DNA of 64,000 nt from Burkholderia cenocepacia (GCF_900446215.1 NZ_UAQZ01000001.1:434001-498000), one strand, 5' to 3'. Numbered from the stretch's first letter, positions 56,050-64,000 are shown. The notes: generated by a model from the sequence alone, not told the origin. Made by a program: numbers and translations.

Positions 56050-56514
56050 TCAGACCGGCCGCACCATATGACGGATCGAGCCGAGCTGCGCGAGCCGCGG
56101 CCCGGTGACCTGGTAGCCCATGCGCAGGTACAGACGCGCGGCAGGGTTGTCGACGAATACGCGCAACTGCAGTTCATGCAGACCGCGCGCCCGTGCCCAA
56201 CGATGCGACATCTCGAGCATGTAGGTGCCGGCGCCCTGGCCGCGATGGCCGGCCGCGATCTGCACGTCGCGGATGTGCAGCGAATCGCCCTCCTCGGTCA
56301 CGCGCAGCACGCCGATGCGCTCACCGTCGGCCTCGAGGATGAAGTTCTCGGATTCGCGCCAGCTCGCATAGAACAGGTCGCTGCGCCACACGAGCCCATG
56401 GCGCTTGTAGTAGCCGCCCATGTTGCCGTGCGTCAACGCTTCGGCATACGGAAAATCGCCGGGCTCCGCGGGCCGGAGCTGATACAGGAGTCGCAGGTCG
56501 GTCGGATCGAGCAT
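56050..56514 (-). CDS. GNAT-family N-acetyltransferase
   Basis: Acetyltransferase of 154 residues, start at MLDPTDLRLL (ATG 56512-56514); the frame extends 43 codons upstream without GNAT character. The acetyl-CoA binding loop is AAGHRGQGAGTYML (about residue 93) and the following LQLRVFVDNPAARLYLRMGYQ is the typical motif B region. Protein substrate or small-molecule substrate cannot be decided. It converges with the AraC gene across 25 nt and lies next to the tRNA array on the same strand. Confidence 0.9.
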   Translation of the reverse strand: MLDPTDLRLLYQLRPAEPGDFPYAEALTHGNMGGYYKRHGLVWRSDLFYASWRESENFILEADGERIGVLRVTEEGDSLHIRDVQIAAGHRGQGAGTYMLEMSHRWARARGLHELQLRVFVDNPAARLYLRMGYQVTGPRLAQLGSIRHMVRPV

Positions 56515-56631
56515 CGCGCAGGAGTCAGAAACGCATCCCGCCACGATAGCGCAGTCGCGTGCGGATGCAATCGCGAATTTCTCGTAGGACGCGGTGCGCG
56601 ATGTAGCACGCGTGGTGAGGGGCGAACGGAA

Positions 56632-56708
56632 GGCACGACGCACGATGCAAATGAAAAAGCCCGCACGAGGCGGGCTTCTTCATTTTCTGGCGGAGCGGAC
56701 GAGACTCG
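56632..56708 (-). repeat. 77-nt duplicated segment, copy A, ending in a tRNA-Asp 3' remnant
   Basis: This segment repeats 56816-56892 with two mismatches in 77 positions. It contains a terminator hairpin (AAGCCCGC with GCGGGCTT) and, at 56688-56708, the last 21 nt of tRNA-Asp including CCA. The remaining 56 nt of the tRNA are missing, so it is a non-functional fragment. Confidence 0.9.
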
Positions 56709-56815
56709 CCTACATTCCGCAGGCCGCGGCTGCGCTTGCAAGCGCAGCCCTTCGAGTCCCGCCGGAAGCCGCGCAGGCGGCTTCCTCCGCCCCGCCGTCA
56801 CACTGCCCGCAAGCG

Positions 56816-56892
56816 GGCACGACGCACGATGCAAATGAAAAAGCCCGCACAAGGCGGGCTTCTTCATTTTCTGGCGGAGCGGACGGGACTCG
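56816..56892 (-). repeat. 77-nt duplicated segment, copy B, overlapping the intact tRNA-Asp 1
   Basis: The native counterpart of the 56632-56708 copy, offset by 184 nt. It covers the last 21 nt of the intact tRNA-Asp gene, its downstream terminator hairpin (about 56840-56866) and 24 nt beyond. On the minus strand the hairpin ends the tRNA transcript. Confidence 0.9.
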
Positions 56893-56948
56893 AACCCGCG
56901 ACCCCCGGCGTGACAGGCCGGTATTCTAACCGACTGAACTACCGCTCC
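56872..56948 (-). tRNA. tRNA-Asp (GTC), copy 1
   Basis: Cloverleaf of 77 nt with encoded CCA. Acceptor GGAGCGG pairs with CCGCTCC, the anticodon loop contains GTC, and the T loop reads TTCGAGT. It is the last gene of the array on the minus strand. Confidence 0.98.
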
Positions 56949-57021
56949 AGTCTTGCTGCTTGCCTGGCAGGCGTCGGTTACTTCCTGCCGGCGCGTCGTT
57001 TGTTCGAACGACGCCGAAATC

Positions 57022-57097
57022 TGGCGTCCCCTAGGGGATTCGAACCCCTGTACTCACCGTGAAAGGGTGATGTCCTAGGCCTCTAGACGAAGGGGAC
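57022..57097 (-). tRNA. tRNA-Glu (TTC), copy 1
   Basis: 76 nt with encoded CCA; acceptor GTCCCCT with AGGGGAC, anticodon TTC. Identical to the other two tRNA-Glu copies in this array. Confidence 0.98.
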
Positions 57098-57109
57098 AAC
57101 GTACTGCTT

Positions 57110-57162
57110 ACATCTTTAACGAGAAAGCCCGTTCAAAAACGCTTTTTGAACGGGCTTCGTTC
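57110..57162 (-). terminator. Hairpin after the second Glu-Asp unit
   Basis: On the minus strand AAGCCCGTTCAAAAAGCG pairs with CGTTTTTGAACGGGCTT, followed by TCTC. The GC-rich core and T-rich arm resemble a terminator, but the T-run is inside the stem, so it may instead be a processing hairpin within the array transcript. Confidence 0.5.
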
Positions 57163-57239
57163 TGGCGGAGCGGACGGGGCTCGAACCCGCGCCCCCCGGC
57201 GTGACAGGCCGGTATTCTAACCAACTGAACTACCGCTCC
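57163..57239 (-). tRNA. tRNA-Asp (GTC), copy 2 (variant)
   Basis: 77 nt with encoded CCA and anticodon GTC. It differs from copies 1 and 3 at three places: nt 17 (C to T, D loop), nt 48 (T to G, variable region) and nt 61 (T to C, T loop). The stems stay intact, so it should be functional. Confidence 0.95.
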
Positions 57240-57318
57240 AGCTTTCTGCACCACCGCCTGCAGGATCTCGTCACGTTCCTGCACGCGTTGCGACACTTCT
57301 ACGAAACGCCGCTGAATC

Positions 57319-57394
57319 TGGCGTCCCCTAGGGGATTCGAACCCCTGTACTCACCGTGAAAGGGTGATGTCCTAGGCCTCTAGACGAAGGGGAC
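57319..57394 (-). tRNA. tRNA-Glu (TTC), copy 2
   Basis: 76 nt with encoded CCA, anticodon TTC, identical to copies 1 and 3. Confidence 0.98.
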
Positions 57395-57420
57395 AACGTA
57401 CTGCTTACATCTTTAATACA

Positions 57421-57452
57421 AAAGCCCGCTCAAAAACGTCTTGAACGGGCTT
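57421..57452 (-). terminator. Hairpin after the first Glu-Asp unit
   Basis: On the minus strand AAGCCCGTTCAAG pairs imperfectly with TTGAGCGGGCTT, followed by TTGT. It resembles the hairpin at 57110-57162 and separates two tandem Glu-Asp units. Confidence 0.5.
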
Positions 57453-57457
57453 CGTTC

Positions 57458-57534
57458 TGGCGGAGCGGACGGGACTCGAACCCGCGACCCCCGGCGTGAC
57501 AGGCCGGTATTCTAACCGACTGAACTACCGCTCC
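57458..57534 (-). tRNA. tRNA-Asp (GTC), copy 3
   Basis: 77 nt with encoded CCA, anticodon GTC, identical to copy 1. Confidence 0.98.
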
Positions 57535-57612
57535 AGCTTTCTTACCCAACCTGCAGGACGTCGGTTACGTTCCTGCAAGCCTCGCGACACTTCTACGAAA
57601 CGCCGCTGAATC

Positions 57613-57688
57613 TGGCGTCCCCTAGGGGATTCGAACCCCTGTACTCACCGTGAAAGGGTGATGTCCTAGGCCTCTAGACGAAGGGGAC
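57613..57688 (-). tRNA. tRNA-Glu (TTC), copy 3
   Basis: 76 nt with encoded CCA, anticodon TTC. It is the first Glu gene of the array after tRNA-Ala in transcription order. Confidence 0.98.
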
Positions 57689-57825
57689 AAAATCTTTTCA
57701 GATTTGTCTGACTTTCGCTATTCACTTCTGGTCAACAGCGAAGGCCGAAATTCTAACTGCTTTGAATCATTTTGTGAAGCATTTATTACTACCGCTGCTT
57801 CGCCAATCAATTCGGTTTGTTCTGT

Positions 57826-57901
<76 letters not shown>

Positions 57902-57919
57902 TTGCAGAACAGAAATGAG

Positions 57920-57948
57920 ATTATATGGGCCGATTTCGAACTTGTAAA
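57920..57948 (-). promoter_or_regulatory. Strong promoter of the tRNA array
   Basis: On the minus strand TTTACA (57943-57948), a 17-nt spacer and a perfect TATAAT (57920-57925). Transcription should start near 57913, just before tRNA-Ala. It gives the array its own initiation independent of gltX. Confidence 0.88.
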
Positions 57949-57979
57949 TACCCTTTTTACGATTCGCACGAAATTTTTT

Positions 57980-58014
57980 GCGAAGCCGCCGCGCGCGCAT
58001 GCGCGGACGGCTTC
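57980..58014 (-). terminator. Hairpin after gltX
   Basis: GCGAAGCCG pairs with CGGCTTCGC around a GCGC-rich centre, 16 nt past the gltX stop. On the minus strand it is followed by AAAAAATTT rather than a T-run, so it is either a weak terminator or a 3'-end stabiliser. Confidence 0.35.
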
Positions 58015-58029
58015 GCGCACGCACGAACG

Positions 58030-59439
58030 TCAGGCCAGCGCGGCCTCGATGCGCGACACCACGACGTCGCGACCGAACAGCACGAGCACCGCGTCGATCG
58101 ACGGCGTGTGCGTCGTGCCCGCCACCAGCAGGCGCACCGGCATCGCGAGCTGCGGCATCTTCAGCTTGTGTGCGGCGAGCGTCGCCTTCAACGCCGCAGA
58201 TACTGCTTCCTTCGTCCAGTCGGCCGCCTTCAGCGCGGCGACGAGATCGGCCAGCGCCGGGCGCACCGCATCGGTCACGTGCTGCGCGAGCGCATCGGCC
58301 TCGGGCGCCGGCACGCGGTAGAACATCGTCGCGCCTTCCGCGATCTCCTTGACCGTCGTCGCACGATCCTTCATCAGGCCGACCACCGCGTCGAGCGCGG
58401 GGCCCGTCGCGATCGCCGCGTCATCGATGCCGAGTGCGTCGAGGAACGGCTTCGCGAGTTCGGCAAGGCGCGCGTTGTCGGCTTCCTTGATGTAATGCGC
58501 GTTCAGCCAGCTCAGCTTGCTGTGGTCGTACTGCGCGGGCGACTTGCCGAGATGCTCGAGATCGAACCATTCGACGAACTGCTCGCGCGAGAAGATCTCG
58601 GCGTCACCGTGCGACCAGCCGAGACGCGCGAGATAGTTGACGACGGCTTCCGGCAGGAAGCCCGCGTCGCGGTACGCCATCACGCTCATCGCGCCATGCC
58701 GCTTGCTCATCTTCTCGCCCTGCTCGTTCAGCACGGTCGGCAGGTGCGCATAGACGGGCGGCTCGCCGCCGAGCGCATTCAGGATGTTGATCTGGCGCGG
58801 CGTGTTGTTCACGTGGTCGTCGCCACGGATCACGTGCGTGATGCCCATGTCCATGTCGTCCACCACCACGCAGAAGTTGTAGATCGGCGTGCCGTCCGGG
58901 CGCGCGATCACGAGGTCGTCGAGTTCCTCGTTCGAGATCTCGACACGCCCCTTCACCGCGTCGTCCCACACGACCGTGCCCGTCAGCGGATTGCGGAAGC
59001 GCAGCACCGGCTTCACGCCGGCCGGCGGCTCCGGCAGCACCTTGCCGGGCTCCGGACGCCACGTGCCGTCGTAGCGCGGCTTCAGGCCGGCTTCGCGCTG
59101 GCGTTCGCGCAGCGCATCGAGTTCCTCGGCCGACATGTAGCACGGATAGGCGAGACCCTTCTCGAGCATCTGCGCGAGCACTTCGCGATAGCGATCCATC
59201 CGCTGCATCTGGTAGATCGGGCCTTCGTCGAAATCCAGCCCGAGCCATTGCATCCCTTCGAGGATCGCATCGACCGCTTCCTGCGACGAGCGCTCGACGT
59301 CGGTATCCTCGATGCGCAGCACGAACGTGCCTTTCATCTTGCGGGCGAACGCCCACGGATAGAGTGCGGAGCGGATGTTGCCGAGGTGGATGAAGCCGGT
59401 GGGACTCGGCGCGAAGCGGGTACGGACAGGACGGGTCAT
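58030..59439 (-). CDS. gltX: Glutamyl-tRNA synthetase
   Basis: Class I synthetase that charges tRNA-Glu in the cytoplasm. It is 469 residues. The HIGH-equivalent is HLGN at residues 18-21, the KMSKR motif is intact at 243-247, and the nucleotide-site flanking segment [11 protein letters not shown] is near residue 41. The C-terminal anticodon-binding helical domain starts near residue 330. HLGN-type variants are common in GltX proteins, so full activity is expected. It lies directly upstream of an array with three tRNA-Glu genes on the same strand. Confidence 0.97.
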   Translation of the reverse strand: MTRPVRTRFAPSPTGFIHLGNIRSALYPWAFARKMKGTFVLRIEDTDVERSSQEAVDAILEGMQWLGLDFDEGPIYQMQRMDRYREVLAQMLEKGLAYPCYMSAEELDALRERQREAGLKPRYDGTWRPEPGKVLPEPPAGVKPVLRFRNPLTGTVVWDDAVKGRVEISNEELDDLVIARPDGTPIYNFCVVVDDMDMGITHVIRGDDHVNNTPRQINILNALGGEPPVYAHLPTVLNEQGEKMSKRHGAMSVMAYRDAGFLPEAVVNYLARLGWSHGDAEIFSREQFVEWFDLEHLGKSPAQYDHSKLSWLNAHYIKEADNARLAELAKPFLDALGIDDAAIATGPALDAVVGLMKDRATTVKEIAEGATMFYRVPAPEADALAQHVTDAVRPALADLVAALKAADWTKEAVSAALKATLAAHKLKMPQLAMPVRLLVAGTTHTPSIDAVLVLFGRDVVVSRIEAALA

Positions 59440-59547
59440 AAACGGTAACTCGAACGCCTGGGGCGCATGAATGATTCGACGCGGGACGACGACGGCAGCC
59501 CGGACAGCAACGGAGCCGGCGGCGCCCGGAACGGGAAAGAAGCCGGA

Positions 59548-59575
59548 ATTATACTCGCGCCGGACATCGCGCCAA
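59548..59575 (-). promoter_or_regulatory. Promoter of gltX
   Basis: On the minus strand TTGGCG (59570-59575), a 16-nt spacer and TATAAT (59548-59553). It points at gltX with a leader of about 100 nt. It lies in the 279-nt divergent gap shared with the patatin-like gene, whose own promoter is not clear (a TATGAT at 59591-59596 lacks a -35). Confidence 0.7.
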
Positions 59576-59718
59576 GCGCACCGCTTGCTTTATGATGTGC
59601 GCGCCGCGGCCGCCAGCCGGCGCGGCGCCGGCCGCACGGAACCTCCTGCGCGGCCGCTCGGAACCTATCGCCGCCGCGGGCCGTGTAACCCGCCGCCAAG
59701 CCGCCGGAGAACCATTCG

Positions 59719-60636
59719 ATGTCGTCCCCTCGCCTGTCGCGCCGCCACTTCACGATCGCGTGCGCGTCCGCCAGCCTCGCCGCCTGTACGTCCTTCGGCG
59801 ACAAGTCCCGCCCCGGCACGGCACCGCCGCAGGAGAAACCCGTCAAGATCGGCATCGCGCTCGGCGGCGGCGCCGCGCGCGGCTTCTCGCACATCGGCGT
59901 GCTGAAGGCGCTCGAGGCGCGCGGCATCCCGATCGAGCTCGTCGCCGGGACGAGCGCGGGCTCGGTGGTCGGCGCGCTCTACGCGTCCGGCATGAACGCG
60001 CTGCAGATCAACAAGATCGCGCTCGACATGGATCAGGCGTCGATCAGCGACTGGGCGCTGCCGTTTCGCTCGCGCGGCCTGCTGCAAGGCGTCGCGCTGC
60101 AGAACTTCCTGAACAAGACGCTCAACAACCGACCGATCGAGAAGATGGCGAAGCCGCTCGGCATCGTCGCGACGGACCTGCAAAGCGGCCAGCCGATCCT
60201 GTTCCAGCAGGGCAACACCGGGCTCGCGGTGCGCGCGTCGTGCAGCGTGCCGTCGGTGTTCGAGCCGGTGAAGATCGGCAATCGCGAATATGTGGACGGC
60301 GGGCTGGTGAGCCCGGTGCCGGCGTCGTTTGCGCGCAAGATGGGCGCGAGCTTCGTGATCGCGGTCGACATCTCGGCCCGGCCGGACGGCGCGGCGACCA
60401 ACAACCCGATCGAGATGCTGCTGCAGACCTTCACGATCATGGGCCAGACGATCAAGACCTACGAGCTCGACAAGTACGCGGACGTCGTGATTCGCCCGAA
60501 CCTCGCGGCGATGGGCGGCAGCGACTTCAACCAGCGCAACGCGGCGATCCTCGCGGGCGAGGAAGCGGTCGCGCGCATCATGCCGGAACTGCAGCGCAAG
60601 CTCGCGGCGGCGCGCGGCGTGACGGCCGCCGCGTAA
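59719..60636 (+). CDS. Patatin-like phospholipase, lipoprotein
   Basis: Ser-Asp dyad lipid acyl hydrolase of the bacterial RssA/NTE-like patatin group, 305 residues. Catalytic Ser79 lies in GTSAG (77-81), Asp193 in DGG (193-195), and the oxyanion-hole loop is GGGAARGFSH (49-58). The N-terminus has a twin-arginine-like motif SRRHFT (7-12) and a lipobox LAAC with Cys23, so the protein is probably exported and lipid-anchored, unlike cytoplasmic RssA. The substrate is not predictable. It stands alone, divergent from gltX. Confidence 0.92.
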   Translation: MSSPRLSRRHFTIACASASLAACTSFGDKSRPGTAPPQEKPVKIGIALGGGAARGFSHIGVLKALEARGIPIELVAGTSAGSVVGALYASGMNALQINKIALDMDQASISDWALPFRSRGLLQGVALQNFLNKTLNNRPIEKMAKPLGIVATDLQSGQPILFQQGNTGLAVRASCSVPSVFEPVKIGNREYVDGGLVSPVPASFARKMGASFVIAVDISARPDGAATNNPIEMLLQTFTIMGQTIKTYELDKYADVVIRPNLAAMGGSDFNQRNAAILAGEEAVARIMPELQRKLAAARGVTAAA

Positions 60637-60713
60637 GCCACGATGGGCGGGCGGCCGCGGCCCGGCCGCCGACGGAACGGCTTCGGCTTCGTCGCCAACG
60701 CCCGCCCCAAAGC

Positions 60714-60749
60714 AAAAAACCCTGCCGCCTTTCGGTGACAGGGTTTTTT
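60714..60749. terminator. Bidirectional terminator after the patatin-like gene
   Basis: AAAAAACCCTG pairs with CAGGGTTTTTT around a 14-nt partly paired loop, with T-runs on both strands. It serves the convergent patatin-like and NlpC/P60 genes. Confidence 0.9.
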
Positions 60750-60777
60750 ATCGTCCGGCCCGACCGACCGGCAAACG

Positions 60778-61452
60778 TCAGTTGTTGCCGTTCGCCGAAT
60801 CGTCGCCGATCGTCGCGCGCACGCGCTGACGCAGGTCTTCGGGCTTCATCGGGAATTCCGATTCGATCCGGCGCGCGCCGGTGAAACGCTTTTCCCAGTA
60901 GCCGCTGTCGAGATCGTCGACGCGCACCGTGCTGCCCGTCGAGGGCGAGTGCACGAACTTGTTGTCGCCGATGTAGATGCCGACGTGCGAGAACGTGCGG
61001 CGCATCGTGTTGAAGAACACGAGATCGCCCGGCTTCAGGTTGCTCATGCTCACCTTCTCGCCGACGCGGCTCATTTCTTCCGCGCGACGCGGCAGCGACA
61101 TGCCGAGCGTGTCCTGGAACACGTAGCGCACGAAGCCGCTGCAGTCGAGGCCCGAATCCGGCGAGTTGCCGCCCCAGCGATACCGCACGCCGATCATGTT
61201 CAGCGCGCCGACCACCACGTCGCCGGCCTTGCCCGCCATGCCGGCAAGGAACGACTTCGCGCCGCCGCTCGACGGCTGCGCGCTGGTCTGCTGGAGGGAG
61301 GAACCCGACCCGATCTGAGTCGAATTGGTGACATTCTGGTTAAAACTGCTGACTTCGTCGGCGAACGCGCCGGGAGCTGCTGCGAACAGGGCGCCGATGA
61401 ACAGCCCGGCGATGGTGCGCGCGCATGCCTGGGTCAGGGATCGATGCTGCAT
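60778..61452 (-). CDS. NlpC/P60-family peptidoglycan hydrolase
   Basis: Secreted cysteine peptidase (C40) of 224 residues, expected to cut peptidoglycan stem peptides. A signal peptide (about 1-31, ending AFA) leads into a low-complexity Ser/Gln/Thr-rich linker (35-65). The catalytic triad is visible: Cys104 in LDCSGFV, His156 in FSHVGIY and His168 in FVHSP. There is no lipobox, so unlike MepS/Spr it should be soluble in the periplasm. The C-terminus ends in a short polar tail. A consensus promoter lies upstream. Confidence 0.95.
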   Translation of the reverse strand: MQHRSLTQACARTIAGLFIGALFAAAPGAFADEVSSFNQNVTNSTQIGSGSSLQQTSAQPSSGGAKSFLAGMAGKAGDVVVGALNMIGVRYRWGGNSPDSGLDCSGFVRYVFQDTLGMSLPRRAEEMSRVGEKVSMSNLKPGDLVFFNTMRRTFSHVGIYIGDNKFVHSPSTGSTVRVDDLDSGYWEKRFTGARRIESEFPMKPEDLRQRVRATIGDDSANGNN

Positions 61453-61504
61453 TGGTCGATGGAATTTGCTTAAAAATCAGCTGATTGGCGGAAAATTTCG
61501 GTCG

Positions 61505-61533
61505 ATACTAGCCAGCGCGTAATCGTTTGTCAA
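61505..61533 (-). promoter_or_regulatory. Consensus sigma-70 promoter of the NlpC/P60 gene
   Basis: On the minus strand a perfect TTGACA (61528-61533), a 17-nt spacer and TAGTAT (61505-61510). Transcription should start near 61498, about 45 nt before the ATG. It lies in the 128-nt gap after yejF. Confidence 0.85.
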
Positions 61534-61580
61534 AACAAATTAAAAAATACAATCGAGATGGTCAGACCATTGGACGCCTA

Positions 61581-63203
61581 TCACGCTTTCCAGACCGCTT
61601 TCAACAGCTTTTGTGTGTAAGGATGTGACGGTCTGGTGAAGACGTCGGACACCTCCCCCGACTCGACGACCGCGCCGTCCTGCATCACCGCGACGCGGTG
61701 CGCCATCGCGCCGATCACCTCCAGGTCGTGGCTGATGAACACGTAGCCGAGGTTGTATTTCTGTTGCAAATTCGCGAGCAGCTTCAGCACCTGCTGCTGG
61801 ATCGACACGTCGAGCGCCGACGTCGGCTCGTCGAGGATCAGGATGCGCGGCTCCAGCACCAGCGCGCGCGCGATCGCGATCCGCTGGCGCTGCCCCCCCG
61901 AGAATTCGTGCGGATAACGGTGCAGCACCGTGCGGTCGAGGCCGACTTCGCGCAGCACCGCGAGCGACTTCGCGCGGCGCGCGTCGGGCGTCATGTCCGG
62001 GCGATGCAGCTCGAGCCCCTCGCCGACGATCCGCTCGATCGTGTGACGCGGCGAAAGCGAACTGAATGGATCCTGAAAGACCACCTGCATGTTCGAGCGC
62101 AGCGCGGTCTGTTCGCGGCCGCGATAGGTCGACAGCGCGCGCCCCTGGAATTCGATCTCGCCGCCGGCCGTCTTCTGCAGCCCGAGCAACGCCATCGCGA
62201 GCGTCGACTTTCCCGAGCCCGATTCGCCGACGATGCCGAGCGTTTCGCCCTGCCGCACCGACACCGACACGTCGGCCACGGCCGTCACCGGCACCGTGCC
62301 GAACCAGCCGGCGAAGCCCGGCCGCTTGCGCGCGAACTGCACGCTCACGTGGCGCGCGTCGAGCACCACGGGTGCGATCGGCATCACCGGCGTGACCGCG
62401 CGTTGCGGCCGGCTGTTCAGCAGCCGCTGCGTATACGGATGCTCGGGCGCCGTGAAGATCCGCTCGACCGGCCCGCTCTCGACGAGCCGGCCGTGCTCCA
62501 TCACCGCGACCCGCTGCGCGAAGTGCCGCACGAGATTCAGGTCGTGCGTGATCAACAGGATCGCCATCCCGCGCTTTTCCGCCTCCTCCCGCTGCAGCTC
62601 CAGCAGCAGGTCGACGATCTGCGCACGGATCGTCACGTCGAGCGCGGTGGTCGGCTCGTCGGCCAGCAGCAGGCGCGGCCGGCACGCGAGCGCCATCGCG
62701 ATCATCGCGCGCTGTCGCTGGCCGCCCGACAACTGGTGCGGGTAACTGTCGACGCGCTTCTCCGGTTCCGCGATACCGGTGCGCGCGAGCAGCGCGATCG
62801 CGCGCTTGCGCGCCTCCACGGCCGAGACGCCGTCGTGCAGCACGATCGTCTCGCCGATCTGCACGCCGATCGTATACAGCGGGTTGAGCGCCGTCATCGG
62901 CTCCTGGAAGATCATCGCGATGTCCGAGCCGCGCAGCCCGCGCATCTCGCGCTCGCTCTTGGCGACCAGATCCTGCCCGGCGAAGCAGATCGCGCCGCTC
63001 ACTTCGGCGTCGCGCAGCAGCCGCAGGATCGACAGCGCGGTCACGCTCTTGCCGGACCCCGACTCGCCGACGAGCGCGACCCGCTCGCCGCGCCCGATCG
63101 CGAGCGTCACGTCGTCCACCGCGACCGTGTCGCCGAAGCGTACGTGCAGACGCTCGAGCGACAGCAGCGGCTCGTGCTGCGTCGATACGGTCGATGTGCT
63201 CAT
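61581..63203 (-). CDS. yejF: Peptide ABC transporter ATP-binding protein YejF (fused double ATPase)
   Basis: Energy-coupling subunit of a Yej-type oligopeptide importer, 540 residues from ATG 63201-63203. Two complete OppD/OppF-like ATPase halves are fused: Walker [10 protein letters not shown] (about residue 43) and GESGSGKST (about residue 335), signatures LSGGQRQRA and FSGGQRQRI, Walker [12 protein letters not shown] and [11 protein letters not shown]. Fusion is the norm for YejF. Its ATG overlaps the yejE stop by 4 nt. In E. coli YejABEF imports microcin C and peptides; substrates here are unknown. Confidence 0.95.
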   Translation of the reverse strand: MSTSTVSTQHEPLLSLERLHVRFGDTVAVDDVTLAIGRGERVALVGESGSGKSVTALSILRLLRDAEVSGAICFAGQDLVAKSEREMRGLRGSDIAMIFQEPMTALNPLYTIGVQIGETIVLHDGVSAVEARKRAIALLARTGIAEPEKRVDSYPHQLSGGQRQRAMIAMALACRPRLLLADEPTTALDVTIRAQIVDLLLELQREEAEKRGMAILLITHDLNLVRHFAQRVAVMEHGRLVESGPVERIFTAPEHPYTQRLLNSRPQRAVTPVMPIAPVVLDARHVSVQFARKRPGFAGWFGTVPVTAVADVSVSVRQGETLGIVGESGSGKSTLAMALLGLQKTAGGEIEFQGRALSTYRGREQTALRSNMQVVFQDPFSSLSPRHTIERIVGEGLELHRPDMTPDARRAKSLAVLREVGLDRTVLHRYPHEFSGGQRQRIAIARALVLEPRILILDEPTSALDVSIQQQVLKLLANLQQKYNLGYVFISHDLEVIGAMAHRVAVMQDGAVVESGEVSDVFTRPSHPYTQKLLKAVWKA

Positions 63204-64000
63204 CGCTGGCCTCCCGCGGCGCGCACCGAGTCGGCGATCCGCGTGTCGAGCGCGTTGCGCAGCGCGTCGCCCATGAAGGTCAGCAGCAGCAGCGTCGCGA
63301 CCAGCACGCCGAAGGTCGACAGCGAGATCCACCATGCGTCGAGGTTGCCCTTGCCCTGCGCGAGCAGTTCGCCGAGGCTCGGCGTCGGCGGCGGCACGCC
63401 GAGCCCGAGGAAATCGAGGCTCGTCAGCGCGAGGATCGACCCGCTCATCCGGAACGGCAGGAACGTGATCACCGGCGTGAGACTGTTCGGCAGGACGTGG
63501 CGCCAGATGATCTGCCAGTTCGTCAGCCCCATCGCGCGCGCCGCGCGCACGTAGTCCTGGGTGCGGTTGCGCAGGAATTCCGCGCGTACGTAGTCGGCGA
63601 GCCCGATCCAGCCGAACAGCGACAGCAGCACGATCAGCAGCAGGAAGCTCGGCTCGAAGATCGACGCGAAGATGATCAGCAGGTACAGCTCCGGCAGCGA
63701 GCTCCAGATCTCGATCAGCCGCTGCCCGACGATGTCGATGCGTCCGCCGAAGAAGCCCTGCACGGCGCCCGCGGCGATCCCGAGCAGCGTGCCGATCACG
63801 GTCAGGATCAGCCCGAACTCGACCGACACGCGGAACCCGTACACGAGCCGCGCGAGCAGGTCGCGGCCCTGCGCGTCGGTGCCGAGCCAGTTCTCGCGCG
63901 ACGGCGGCGCCGGGTTCGGTACGTTCGAGAAGTAGTTCAGCGTGTCGTAGTAATAGCGGTTCGGCGGATAGACGACGAAGTTGCCGGGCGCCTCGAGCCG
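63200..64000 (-). CDS. yejE: Peptide ABC transporter permease YejE (5' end cut by window edge)
   Basis: Membrane permease subunit of the Yej importer. The frame is open to the right edge, giving 266 residues; its true start lies outside the window. Reading from the edge, a periplasmic-loop segment containing NWLGTDAQGRDLLARL is followed by about five membrane helices and the EAA-type motif for ATPase contact (VRAARAMGLTNWQIIWRHVL). E. coli YejE is 341 residues, so roughly the first 75 are missing. Gene order yejE-yejF matches the standard yejABEF operon. Confidence 0.94.
   Translation of the reverse strand, partial: RLEAPGNFVVYPPNRYYYDTLNYFSNVPNPAPPSRENWLGTDAQGRDLLARLVYGFRVSVEFGLILTVIGTLLGIAAGAVQGFFGGRIDIVGQRLIEIWSSLPELYLLIIFASIFEPSFLLLIVLLSLFGWIGLADYVRAEFLRNRTQDYVRAARAMGLTNWQIIWRHVLPNSLTPVITFLPFRMSGSILALTSLDFLGLGVPPPTPSLGELLAQGKGNLDAWWISLSTFGVLVATLLLLTFMGDALRNALDTRIADSVRAAGGQR

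Noticed and set aside
56728..56749. The 22-nt palindrome as a phage or regulator operator
   Set aside because: There is no adjacent gene it could control and no phage gene in the window.
59377..59388. Apparent loss of the HIGH motif in gltX (HLGN)
   Set aside because: GltX proteins commonly vary here and the KMSKR motif is intact.

Overview
The window looks like a stretch of chromosome 1 core genome from a Burkholderia cepacia complex species (Betaproteobacteria). The basis is the very high GC content, strong C/G bias at third codon positions, gene order, and protein sequences that read as typical Burkholderia. Species-level assignment is an inference. Nearly everything is housekeeping. There is no insertion sequence, phage module, CRISPR array or toxin-antitoxin locus that I can support.

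Layout. (1) 1-14064, minus strand: one long collinear block for translation, isoprenoid and envelope biogenesis. In transcription order it is rpsB, tsf, pyrH, frr, uppS, cdsA, dxr, rseP, bamA, skp, lpxD, fabZ, lpxA, lpxB (cut by the left edge). A good promoter precedes rpsB and a terminator-like hairpin lies between rpsB and tsf. (2) 14205-19539, plus: map, glnD and an RluF/RsuA-family pseudouridine synthase with an unusual repetitive basic N-terminus. (3) 19618-28342, minus: an EamA exporter, then smc, a zipA-like gene, ligA and def. (4) 28502-34690, plus: the lysine/DAP genes dapC, dapD, an ArsC-like gene and dapE, then prmB and a cardiolipin synthase. (5) 34749-46435: glutathione peroxidase, the ABC-F protein YheS, a small unknown protein, radA-alr, lplT, thiD, the overlapping chain tsaB-rimI-UDG-DUF1853, and an acyl-CoA-binding protein. 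(6) 46793-56514: an RhlE-type helicase with a long leader, the glyoxylate-shunt genes aceA and aceB flanking uspA, a LysR regulator and an L-2-haloacid dehalogenase, then a GGCT-like protein, an AraC regulator and a GNAT acetyltransferase. (7) 56632-59439: a tRNA array (Ala, then three Glu-Asp pairs) downstream of gltX, with a partial duplication of the array's end. (8) 59719-64000: a patatin-like lipoprotein, an NlpC/P60 hydrolase, and yejF/yejE of a Yej-type peptide ABC importer (yejE cut by the right edge).

Gaps longer than 300 bases: 13828-14204 holds the rpsB leader and promoter; 46436-46792 is mostly the RhlE leader; 48338-48727 holds a terminator and an AT-rich aceA upstream region; 56515-56871 holds the 77-nt duplicated segment.

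No clear undescribed system is visible. The items most worth checking are the tandem Glu-Asp tRNA triplication with a tRNA-Asp 3' remnant beside it, the UDG-DUF1853 gene pair, the haloacid dehalogenase directly upstream of malate synthase, the repeat-bearing pseudouridine synthase, and the structured leaders of rpsB and rhlE.
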